A DNA stretch of 21,240 nucleotides from G039029935 sp039029935. GTDB lineage: Bacteria > Chloroflexota > Anaerolineae > Caldilineales > Caldilineaceae. Within the stretch, counting starts at the first letter, position 1. Each line of letters opens with the position of its first letter. Position numbers and translations under genes: made by a program. The notes beneath the pieces are model-generated. The model did not search any database. It was not told the origin of the DNA and saw nothing but the letters and a program-made list of their open reading frames with translations. Where the stretch lies: the NCBI GenBank assembly GCA_039029935.1, contig JBCCFC010000054.1, positions 1 to 21,240 of the forward strand, read 5' to 3'. This document shows positions 14,346 to 21,240 of this stretch, piece by piece.

Positions 14346-15203
14346 CTACTCTACCTTTGCCCAAGGCGTTGGCTCAAAATAGCCATCTTCCGCATAGGGA
14401 TCATTCCCCCCAATCGGAATCACACCACGATAATTGCGCTCACCTTTCCATGTCAGCCACGTGTTGGCCGAGCAATAGTGCATGGTCAAGGCGGGTCGAT
14501 AGGCCTGGGTGATGTTTTTCTTGGAACTGTGGAGCAAATAACCATTAAAGAAGAGGACACTGCCCGCTGCCATCTCCACAGGGATAGCCCCGCTGTCATC
14601 AAAGCCACGCGCAATCGTCATGCTATCGACATCGGGCAGATTGTGTTCATAACGCTCATAGATGATGCCCGGCTTGTGGCTATCCGGCAGCACCCAGAGA
14701 CAGCCATTCTCAACGGTGACATCGTTGAGCGGCATCCACACACCTGTCAGCGAACGGTCCCGTGTGGGGATGGGATGCTCATCCTGATGCCAAGGGCTAC
14801 CATTGCCGCCGGGCTTCTTGCTCACAAACATGCTCTGCATACATTTATAGCTACCATCCCAGAAAGGCACATACGCGCCGATGACGACGCCCAATACGCG
14901 GCAGATGCCTGCATGGGTGATATACTGCCGGATAGTGTTGCTGTAGCTGTGTGGTTCACCGATGTACATGTAGCGACCCAAGGCCGTCTCATCATCCATC
15001 GCCGCCCGCTCCGCATCATTCAACGGCGCAATTGGTTCGATATCATATTCACCACGATTGATTTTGGCGAGGTCACTACGGATTTCAGCGCGCTCTTCGG
15101 TAGAGACGACATTGTTGACGAGCGCAAAGCCATGCTCATGGTACGCTGCTCGTAATGCCTCATCATTAAGTTGATCCAGTTGAAATTGTGGTATGGTTGT
15201 CAA
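14346..15203 (-). CDS. PhyH-family Fe(II)/2-oxoglutarate dioxygenase (first of three)
   Basis: A 285-residue PhyH-family oxygenase with an intact triad: H139-x-D141 in SPWHQDEHPIP and distal H225 in FFNGYLLHSSK, with R236 in AYRPALTMHY as probable 2-oxoglutarate ligand. The intervening NDVTVENGCLWVLPDSHKPG is the usual family signature. The start is TTG at 15203, preceded by AAGGAG; no in-frame ATG lies between it and the upstream stop. The protein is clearly a distant paralogue of its two neighbours rather than a recent duplicate, since lengths, spacing and flanking motifs differ. It lies 132 bases after the GH106-like gene. Confidence 0.88.
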   Translation of the reverse strand: MTTIPQFQLDQLNDEALRAAYHEHGFALVNNVVSTEERAEIRSDLAKINRGEYDIEPIAPLNDAERAAMDDETALGRYMYIGEPHSYSNTIRQYITHAGICRVLGVVIGAYVPFWDGSYKCMQSMFVSKKPGGNGSPWHQDEHPIPTRDRSLTGVWMPLNDVTVENGCLWVLPDSHKPGIIYERYEHNLPDVDSMTIARGFDDSGAIPVEMAAGSVLFFNGYLLHSSKKNITQAYRPALTMHYCSANTWLTWKGERNYRGVIPIGGNDPYAEDGYFEPTPWAKVE

Positions 15204-15335
15204 TGTAAGTTCTCCTTCATCATAGTACTATTGACGATTCAGTGCAATGATTTATAGATTAATCTTATTACTATCTTGCGCTTTCGTCAATTGCCCGAAA
15301 AACTATCCATCAATCCCCAAACAATTCCAATTCCT

Positions 15336-17753
15336 CTACGGACGCGCCCCGCGCAGTGTCACTGGACCCAAAATGCCCGAAGGCCGCTGTATCCCTTCAA
15401 AGCGATTGGCTATCGAGTTGGTCACACGTACATGTAGTTGATTCTCCCCTAGCCGAAGCGCATCATCCACACGCCAAACATAGGGAACCCATGCACACAA
15501 CCCCAGAGATTGCCCATTGACGGACAGTTCGACGATATCACCAACCATGCCCAGATCAAGGAAGAGCGGTTGAGCTGCAAAAGAATCAGGCAGTGTAAAA
15601 CTCGTCTTGAAGTGGATATCTCCTGCAAATAGTTCCCAACCCGCTACCTGTGACCAATCGCCGGGGCAGGGCAAAGTAATGACCTCACCTGCATCATTGG
15701 TTGCCACCCACTCTGTCTCAATGTCCAACACAACATCGCCAGCAATAGGTGGATAGGTGGCACTCGTGTCTAGCTCACCTTGTGGATTAATGGCAAGCAC
15801 CAAGCCCTGGCGTCGCTCAAGCCGTAGATGGGTATGAGTGCAGCCATCCTCCTGCTTGGCGGGCCAAGATTGCACGTTGCCTGTCAATGGATCCCAGCAT
15901 TCGACAGCACCCGTTGCTCTGACTGACAATGCGCCTTCAATCGGTGTCTCACCCTCGTTGAGCAGGAAGTAAAAGTCGTGTCCATCTTTGCGCTGGTGAA
16001 TCGCTCGCAGAGTAGGCGCATCCGACCAATCGACATCTTTGCCCAATTGCGTATGGAGCGTATCTGCCACTGAATCGACCTGCCAAGTATCCAACACAAC
16101 ACCCCCTTGTGCCGCAAACGCAACCAAAACAGGATGCAAGTTCTCCTGCACGGGATCGCAGACGACGGCACGGAAACGCTGCTCACCGATATGCAGCTTG
16201 CCATCTTCAATGGTAGCCTGTGCAAGGGCAATGTCGTCAATATAGACAAACTCAATTTGATGCTCCATCAACTGGCGTGCGGCAGTCCATGCGGCATTGT
16301 TGCCATCGGTGAGGATCGCCACATCGCAGATGAGTTCACCATCGGTGAGTAGCCAACAGAGACGACGAGTGTAGTCGCCCAGATGCTGAAAGTCGTTCCA
16401 CCACACATTGTGGATACCGACATCGGGTTCGCTCTCATAGGCACGACGCCCGCGAATAGAGTAGAAGAAGGCATGAGGGATAATCAGGTTGGTCCCGCGC
16501 ACAAAATGCCAATCGAGCATCCACTTGGTTTCATCCAAGGTCAACTGCCAACCATAGGCGCCCAACACCTCGGTGACGTTGCGCCGACTGCCCTGCACCA
16601 CCGCCGCACTGCTCGCCACTTTGGGCGCACAACTATGCGGCCCCTCCAGCGAAGACTCGGACCCCGGCGTCACCCATCGCCAGACCATATCCTGCCCCGG
16701 CCAGTGGAATTGACGCAGCGCGCCAAAGTCGTTGCTCTCGTCAGGATGCCCTGTCAACGCTAGGTTGTGGTCGCTACACCATTGATTTTGCAACCCGTAA
16801 AAGACACGTTCAAGTCGTGTATATACCTTGTCCGTATAGTGCTGACGAAATGCCTCGGTCTGCGGACCACAATCGAGCCACAACGCGGGCAACCATTGGT
16901 GAACATCGCCATCCCAGCCCTCTTGCACCTCATCCAAGAAGCCGGGGGTAAAGGGCCAAGGGTTGGGACCACGTTTGGGGCTGCGGCCTAATACACTGGG
17001 TTCATCGGTAAAGAGCGAGACAACGCATTTGCCAAAGTGGTCGGAGAGATGCGCAGCATACTGATCATGCGTGTGGCGTATAAAGCAGGCGACAGCCTCT
17101 GGATTCAACAGGTCGCTGGCAGCGGGGGCAGTAGCGTGTTTATCCTCCTCATCGGCAAACACACCCCGAATTGTGCCACCGCTGTAAACATGCCAAAATG
17201 CCATCAGACACCAGTTGCCCTCCGGTACATCGTATGCAAGCAATTCTGGGTCATGTATGTTCAAGAGCGTTAGCGTGTCAGGGTCCAATACCCCTGGACG
17301 AACTTCCCGCGCCATCACACCACAGACCAACTCATCATTCAGCGCTCGTCCTGGATTGGGATGCCAGAACCCCTTCGCTGGTCCTTCAATCTGTGTCTGT
17401 TTGGCAATCAGACAGCGTGCTGCGTAGGCCGGGTTTTCGGCGACGACACGCCCCTGGGCCGAGCCGGATGGATACGATCCTTCGTCATAAAGAATGACCA
17501 GCATGTCGAGTCGCGCCGCTTCATCCACGACAGCACGGACCAGCCGGAAATAGTCATCCGTGAGATAGCCGACGCGCCGTGACAGCCCCGTGCGCGCATG
17601 GATGAGGACGCCACCACAGCCCTTGTCATAAAATTCATGCAGTTGACGCAGGAGTTCTTCTTCGGTGACGTCATCGTTCCAGAACCAGAAGGGGACCATG
17701 CCAAATTCGCGTGGTGGATTGGTAAATATTGTGTGTAAGTTGTTTTTATTCAT
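15336..17753 (-). CDS. GH106-like glycoside hydrolase (alpha-L-rhamnosidase type)
   Basis: Large glycosidase, 805 residues from the chosen ATG. The N-terminal barrel begins with the GH106-type motif MVPFWFWNDDVTEEEL (residues 19-34) followed by GGVLIHARTGL and YDEGSYPSG (89-97). SLFTDEPS with E251 and the later LTGHPDESND are candidate active-site segments. The C-terminal part (GDIHFKTSFTLP, LDLGMVGDIVELSVNGQSLG) is a GH2-type sugar-binding beta-sandwich. No signal peptide is seen. The ATG at 17753 is preferred to one at 17780 because the latter overlaps higA by 23 bases and the family sequence begins just after the former, 4 bases past the higA stop; neither has a strong ribosome site. Rhamnosidase activity is expected from family, but related enzymes take other deoxy or uronic sugars. 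GH106 enzymes are often longer (about 1100 residues). Confidence 0.78.
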   Translation of the reverse strand: MNKNNLHTIFTNPPREFGMVPFWFWNDDVTEEELLRQLHEFYDKGCGGVLIHARTGLSRRVGYLTDDYFRLVRAVVDEAARLDMLVILYDEGSYPSGSAQGRVVAENPAYAARCLIAKQTQIEGPAKGFWHPNPGRALNDELVCGVMAREVRPGVLDPDTLTLLNIHDPELLAYDVPEGNWCLMAFWHVYSGGTIRGVFADEEDKHATAPAASDLLNPEAVACFIRHTHDQYAAHLSDHFGKCVVSLFTDEPSVLGRSPKRGPNPWPFTPGFLDEVQEGWDGDVHQWLPALWLDCGPQTEAFRQHYTDKVYTRLERVFYGLQNQWCSDHNLALTGHPDESNDFGALRQFHWPGQDMVWRWVTPGSESSLEGPHSCAPKVASSAAVVQGSRRNVTEVLGAYGWQLTLDETKWMLDWHFVRGTNLIIPHAFFYSIRGRRAYESEPDVGIHNVWWNDFQHLGDYTRRLCWLLTDGELICDVAILTDGNNAAWTAARQLMEHQIEFVYIDDIALAQATIEDGKLHIGEQRFRAVVCDPVQENLHPVLVAFAAQGGVVLDTWQVDSVADTLHTQLGKDVDWSDAPTLRAIHQRKDGHDFYFLLNEGETPIEGALSVRATGAVECWDPLTGNVQSWPAKQEDGCTHTHLRLERRQGLVLAINPQGELDTSATYPPIAGDVVLDIETEWVATNDAGEVITLPCPGDWSQVAGWELFAGDIHFKTSFTLPDSFAAQPLFLDLGMVGDIVELSVNGQSLGLCAWVPYVWRVDDALRLGENQLHVRVTNSIANRFEGIQRPSGILGPVTLRGARP

Positions 17754-17757
17754 TGCG

Positions 17758-18102
17758 TTATATAATAGCCCTGTTGTCATGCAAAGGTTCAGGTCTATTC
17801 GGCAAAATCAACGAGGTAAGCGTATTGAGTATCTTTTCTTCGGCCTTCATTACATGGTACAAATCCCACCGATACTGAAGTTTTAACCAGAAACTAGCTG
17901 ACATGCCAAAGACTTTTTCTAAACGTAGCGCAATACGCGGTGTCACATCACGCTTTTGGTTAATAATTTCATTGACAAGCGTATACGGCAACTGTACAGC
18001 ATCGGCTAACTGTTGTCGTGTTAGATTCATGGGAATGAGAAATTCTTCTAGCAGCATTTCACCGGGGTGTGTCGGGACACGGTTTGTTGGTACTCGAATC
18101 AT
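17758..18102 (-). CDS. higA: HigA-type XRE-family antitoxin
   Basis: DNA-binding antitoxin and autorepressor of the HigBA toxin-antitoxin family, 114 residues. The N-terminus VPTHPGEMLLEEFLIPMNLT, the helix-turn-helix (about 28-80: RQQLADAVQLPYTLVNEIINQKRDVTPRIAL) and RLEKVFGMSASFWLKLQYRWDLY are the family hallmarks. It appears complete. It follows the higB remnant by 13 bases, the toxin-first order typical of higBA. Because the toxin gene carries a nonsense codon, the antitoxin is probably now an orphan regulator. Confidence 0.92.
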   Translation of the reverse strand: MIRVPTNRVPTHPGEMLLEEFLIPMNLTRQQLADAVQLPYTLVNEIINQKRDVTPRIALRLEKVFGMSASFWLKLQYRWDLYHVMKAEEKILNTLTSLILPNRPEPLHDNRAII

Positions 18103-18115
18103 GCTTCACCTCTAT

Positions 18116-18409
18116 TTAATGATAATCTACAATTTCAACTTCATCCGGTCCATCATCGGTCCAGACAAAACAAATCCGATATTGTTGATTGATACGGATG
18201 CTATGCTGTCCTTGGCGGTTGCCAGACAGTGCTTAGAGACGGTTGCCCGGTGGTAAGCGTAGCTCATTGAGCGTATCGACCGAATCCAATTGGTCCAATT
18301 TCCGCGACGCAATGCGCCAGATGTTTTGTGGGCATGTTTGACGCGCATGGCGGGTTTGATTCCCATAAAAGATATCTTCTGTGCCAGTGTCTTTGAAGCC
18401 TTGTATCAT
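18116..18409 (-). pseudogene. higB: higB toxin gene interrupted by one in-frame stop
   Basis: Read in one frame from ATG at 18409, the 98 codons give a HigB (RelE-fold mRNA interferase) sequence: start MIQGFKDTGTEDIFYG, middle IWRIASRKLDQLDSV...LPPGNRL, then TAA at codon 59 (18233-18235), then ALSGNRQGQHSIRINQQYRI and ICFVWTDDGPDEVEIVDYH to the normal stop. HigB proteins have Glu in NRLEALxGdR, so a single GAA-to-TAA change explains the stop; there is no frameshift. The 58-residue product lacks the C-terminal strands carrying the RNase residues. The start lies 36 bases past the Roco stop. A sequencing error or recoding of the stop would be the alternatives. Confidence 0.9.
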
Positions 18410-18445
18410 GTGTCTATGATAACACGGGATTTACATGAATCCAAC

Positions 18446-21240
18446 TTAATACTCCCCCTCAAAGTCAGGGTGTACCCACAAAAATTCCTGTCGTTTGTTG
18501 CGCACACGTACCAGCCCACCAAAGCCAGGGTCTTTTTCTTTGAGCAGGGCATGAAGCTCGCGCAGCGTTGCCCCATGTGCGTGGGTGCGTTCGCCATGTG
18601 CCAATGAGGTGTCATCATCTGCATTGAGCCAGTTGCCAATCTGCTCACCTCCACTGATGGAGGCGTCGATGATTTCCGTGTTCAGGTCTAGCTGTTCTTC
18701 AATGGCGGCAAAGGATGCATCATCCATCTCCAATTTGATGCCCGATGTCACGATGGGTGAGACAAGACTCAATGTCCCTACCATCACTTTGAGAAAGGGT
18801 GCAGATTTCTTGAACCAGTTGCGTGTCAGTTCAAGTTCAATCACGCCTTTGGTGCTGTCCTCGCCGTTTAGTTCGGGCAGTGGACGTAGCGAATGCTCAC
18901 ACCACAGCGTCAGGCGAAACTTGCTGCTGGTCCATTCGCGTGGATTGAAGTTGGTGCGGTCTACGGGGACAAAGCTAAAGAGACGTGGGCCTTCTTTGGC
19001 TTCGTCATCCAGTGCGCGGATAAAGTTGACATAGGTGGCGTCGATTTTGCTCATGGTCTCACGAATGCTGACATGTAGGTTGCTAAACTGTTGCGTTGTA
19101 TGTTCATCGTGGGCTTGCAACAGCCGTCGTACACCACGCACTTCTTCGAGGATGTCACGGTTGGCGATCAGTTCGTTGACAGGCAGCGGGCGCACGGCAG
19201 GGGCATTGCTCAACAGCGCATCAATCTGTTGAATCTGATTGCATCCTGATACCATACAGGGAAAGATGGTCATGCCTTGGCGTCTGAAGGCAATCAGTTT
19301 CTCAACCTCAAACAAACCGATGCCCGGCTGTTCTTTGCCACAAGGTGTCATGCACGGAACCATCACATCGCAACGTAGCCCTTCCCAAAAGCTTTCGACC
19401 AGATATTTGACTTCGCTGGTGAGCATAGTGAGAAAGCCTTCGGGGTAGGGAGCGCGGACAGTGATGCGTATGTCATGGCCGATATGCTCGAGAAGCGCAC
19501 GTCCATTGTAGTCATGGTCGAGGACGAGACCACGTTGCCAGTGAACGCTGTCGTGGTAATGGGTGCGCCCCAGTGAGTAGCGATGGAGACGGACAATCAG
19601 TTGGTAGAACAGTCCTTCAGCTGGCGCAGATTGTCCCTTGTCATCAACAATTTTGCAGATTTGTGTCTGTTGGATGTCGCCTGTTGCAACGCTGGAAGGC
19701 CATACATCGACTAGTCGTTCTTGTGGCCGCACATTAGGAACAAGCTGACCGATGAGACTGGTATAGCGAATATTAGCTAAAGTCTCTTTCTGACCTATTG
19801 TCTTTTTCAAAAGCCCTTTGACTTGCTGCCAAAAGCCAATAGCGTCAGATGCTTCATCTGGCAGAGCAACTTTATAAGAGAGATCAAACCGCTCCATTAA
19901 TCGCAAAAATAATGGATGCAACTCAACTGGATAGCGGTCTTCGGCCTTGCGACTAGAGTTATTCCACAGTTGGCTGAGGCGATAGAAAGGAACCAACCCC
20001 TGCGCGTTGCGTGTCTCCTCATCATCGAGGACAAAGCTAATAGCGGCTGCTAACCAGCTTGGTTTGAGGATAACGATGTCACGCAGAGCCGGATCGTGTT
20101 CATAGTGGATGAGATGACCGAGACGGTGCGAGATGGTGACAAATAATTGTGACACTTCGGCGTCCATTCCATTTTGGCGACAAATGTCATACACTTCTTC
20201 CAACTGCAGATAGGCAGCATTGGTGTCGGACAGAGCCTGACGTGCGTCATCAAAACTCTTGGGTACTTCTCGTCCCATTTCGGGTAACCCAGCGGCAATG
20301 TGGGCGATGGCCTGCTTGAGTTCGTCAATGCCACGACGTTGACTATTTTCATCGGGTTTGCTGTCTACATGGAAGAAGTCTAGGACCGTATCTCTGCTAA
20401 ACAAATCCCACAGTTCTTGGCGATCAATGTCCGGCTGGCGCTGATCAGGACCACCGTGTGTGGCGACAACCAGTATTTTGGCATCCGGTTCACGGTGTTT
20501 GACGAGCTGGATCCACTCCTTGACAAAGCCCTGTTGTGGGCCTTCGCGCGGCTTCCATACGATGAGATAAACAGCAGGAGAACTGAAAAAGAGTTGGTGG
20601 GTAGGACGATAGACATGTTGTCCACCAAAATCCCAGCCGTTGAGGATGATTTCTGCCCCGCTGTTTAGGTCAACTGCTGAGATAGGTCTGATTTCGATAC
20701 CATGTGTGGTAGGGTGCTTTTGCCAATCGACGCCTTCCAGAGCATCCATCAAACAGGTTTTACCCACTTCACCTTCACCAACGAGAATGAGTTTGGCTTC
20801 GTTAAGTATGATTTGCGCATCTGCTTTGGCACGTAAGTAAGCTTTGACGGCATCAATACCTTCTTTCTGTACTGCAGCGAGTTCTGGATTAAGGGGATTG
20901 CCGTCGATCTCGAGTATCTCCAAATGTTTAAGTTGGGCAAGGCTAATGGGCAATTCTGTTAGTTGGTTACTATCTAAACCAATTGAATATAAATTGGATG
21001 GAAGCAAAAAGTTTTCTGGTAATTCCGTAAAATGATTTCGGCTTAAATATATCCATGTCAGGTTAGTAGAATTACTGAGCTTCCCGAAAAGCTGAGTAAT
21101 TTTATTCTGAATTTGTTTTCGTTGGTTACCACTCAGAAACAATGTGGTCAAATTAGGCAACTGCGCAAGACGTTCAAAAACGAGTCTAGCTATTTCAAAA
21201 GATTTTCCAAAATGATTTTCATTTAGATTTAGCTCTTCCA
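18446..21240 (-). CDS. LRR-Roc-COR (Roco) GTPase, 5' end outside window
   Basis: The gene runs off the right edge: the frame stays open through 21240 with further leucine-rich sequence (EELNLNENHFG). At least 930 residues are visible. From the TTG at 21160 the order is: leucine-rich repeats to about 95 (LYSIGLDSNQLTELP, LEILEIDGNPL); Roc GTPase with P-loop GEGEVGKT at 128-135, DFGGQ at 177-181 and THGGPD at 234-239 in the guanine-specificity position; COR dimerisation domain about 280-480; then a long C-terminal region ending GGLVRVRNKRQEFLWVHPDF, a tail I associate with bacterial Roco and LRR-STAND-like proteins. A hydrophobic patch (APFLKVMVGTLSLVSPIVTSG) precedes that tail. Bacterial Roco proteins are cytosolic molecular switches of mostly unknown output. 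higBA lies directly downstream on the same strand. Confidence 0.9.
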   Translation of the reverse strand, partial: EELNLNENHFGKSFEIARLVFERLAQLPNLTTLFLSGNQRKQIQNKITQLFGKLSNSTNLTWIYLSRNHFTELPENFLLPSNLYSIGLDSNQLTELPISLAQLKHLEILEIDGNPLNPELAAVQKEGIDAVKAYLRAKADAQIILNEAKLILVGEGEVGKTCLMDALEGVDWQKHPTTHGIEIRPISAVDLNSGAEIILNGWDFGGQHVYRPTHQLFFSSPAVYLIVWKPREGPQQGFVKEWIQLVKHREPDAKILVVATHGGPDQRQPDIDRQELWDLFSRDTVLDFFHVDSKPDENSQRRGIDELKQAIAHIAAGLPEMGREVPKSFDDARQALSDTNAAYLQLEEVYDICRQNGMDAEVSQLFVTISHRLGHLIHYEHDPALRDIVILKPSWLAAAISFVLDDEETRNAQGLVPFYRLSQLWNNSSRKAEDRYPVELHPLFLRLMERFDLSYKVALPDEASDAIGFWQQVKGLLKKTIGQKETLANIRYTSLIGQLVPNVRPQERLVDVWPSSVATGDIQQTQICKIVDDKGQSAPAEGLFYQLIVRLHRYSLGRTHYHDSVHWQRGLVLDHDYNGRALLEHIGHDIRITVRAPYPEGFLTMLTSEVKYLVESFWEGLRCDVMVPCMTPCGKEQPGIGLFEVEKLIAFRRQGMTIFPCMVSGCNQIQQIDALLSNAPAVRPLPVNELIANRDILEEVRGVRRLLQAHDEHTTQQFSNLHVSIRETMSKIDATYVNFIRALDDEAKEGPRLFSFVPVDRTNFNPREWTSSKFRLTLWCEHSLRPLPELNGEDSTKGVIELELTRNWFKKSAPFLKVMVGTLSLVSPIVTSGIKLEMDDASFAAIEEQLDLNTEIIDASISGGEQIGNWLNADDDTSLAHGERTHAHGATLRELHALLKEKDPGFGGLVRVRNKRQEFLWVHPDFEGEY

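Noticed and set aside
14247..15155. A 302-codon plus-strand open frame antisense to a PhyH gene
   Set aside because: It mirrors the third-frame complement of a gene with clear PhyH motifs, has no recognisable domain and no ribosome site. It is an antisense shadow.
17754..17780. Upstream ATG at 17780 as the start of the GH106-like gene
   Set aside because: It would overlap higA by 23 bases, has no ribosome site, and adds nine residues before the conserved family start.
18127..18366. A 79-residue minus-strand open frame overlapping higB in another frame
   Set aside because: The HigB family sequence is in a different frame of the same strand; this frame gives an unrelated, low-information protein.
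18116..21240. Roco plus higBA as a novel three-gene defence operon
   Set aside because: They are adjacent and co-oriented, but higB is broken and nothing else ties them functionally, so I did not claim a system.

Overview
The window looks like a piece of bacterial chromosome of roughly balanced base composition with no phage genes, rRNA or tRNA. The FtsK (four-helix N-terminus, long Pro/Gln-rich linker, winged-helix gamma domain), the APH(6)-type kinase, the LRR-Roc-COR protein and the many PhyH oxygenases would suit a free-living or host-associated Chloroflexota-type bacterium. Poribacteria-like lineages are also PhyH-rich, so taxonomy is only a guess.

Layout. 1-3264 (+): ftsK/spoIIIE-type DNA translocase preceded by a short tandem repeat. 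3265-4194 (-): EamA/DMT transporter, convergent with ftsK with no bases between the stop codons. 4233-4666 (-): a nucleotidyltransferase-type gene remnant split by a 134-bp miniature inverted-repeat element with a 3-bp target duplication. 4709-5905 (-): oligogalacturonate lyase. 5906-6477: AT-rich non-coding leader with 21-bp direct repeats. 6478-9911 (+): a lodA/lodB-type pair, i.e. a quinone-cofactor amine oxidase and its flavoprotein maturase, translationally coupled by ATGA. 10142-11008 (+): APH(6)-family phosphotransferase with a good sigma-70-type promoter. 11008-11191: a probable third miniature element and another hairpin. 11229-21240 (-): one long run of co-oriented genes. In transcription order these are a partial Roco GTPase, a higB toxin gene broken by one nonsense codon, an intact higA antitoxin, a GH106-like glycosidase, three consecutive PhyH-family Fe(II)/2-oxoglutarate oxygenases, a second full miniature element, and a GH33-like sialidase.

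How the genes fit together. Three glycan-active proteins (oligogalacturonate lyase, GH106-like enzyme, sialidase) suggest scavenging of pectin- or glycoprotein-derived sugars. The PhyH trio sits between two of them with short gaps and may oxidise a related small molecule, but no substrate can be read from the sequence. The lodAB pair is a separate unit. The clearest new observations are: (1) a small non-autonomous element, present two or three times, whose precise removal would restore the reading frame of the gene it interrupts; (2) a higBA module with a toxin that appears to have been killed by a single base change; and (3) a PhyH protein in which the iron-binding HxD motif reads H-N-G. I see no convincing evidence for a wholly new multi-gene defence or signalling system, although the Roco protein and the dead toxin-antitoxin locus mark the right-hand end as an accessory-type neighbourhood.
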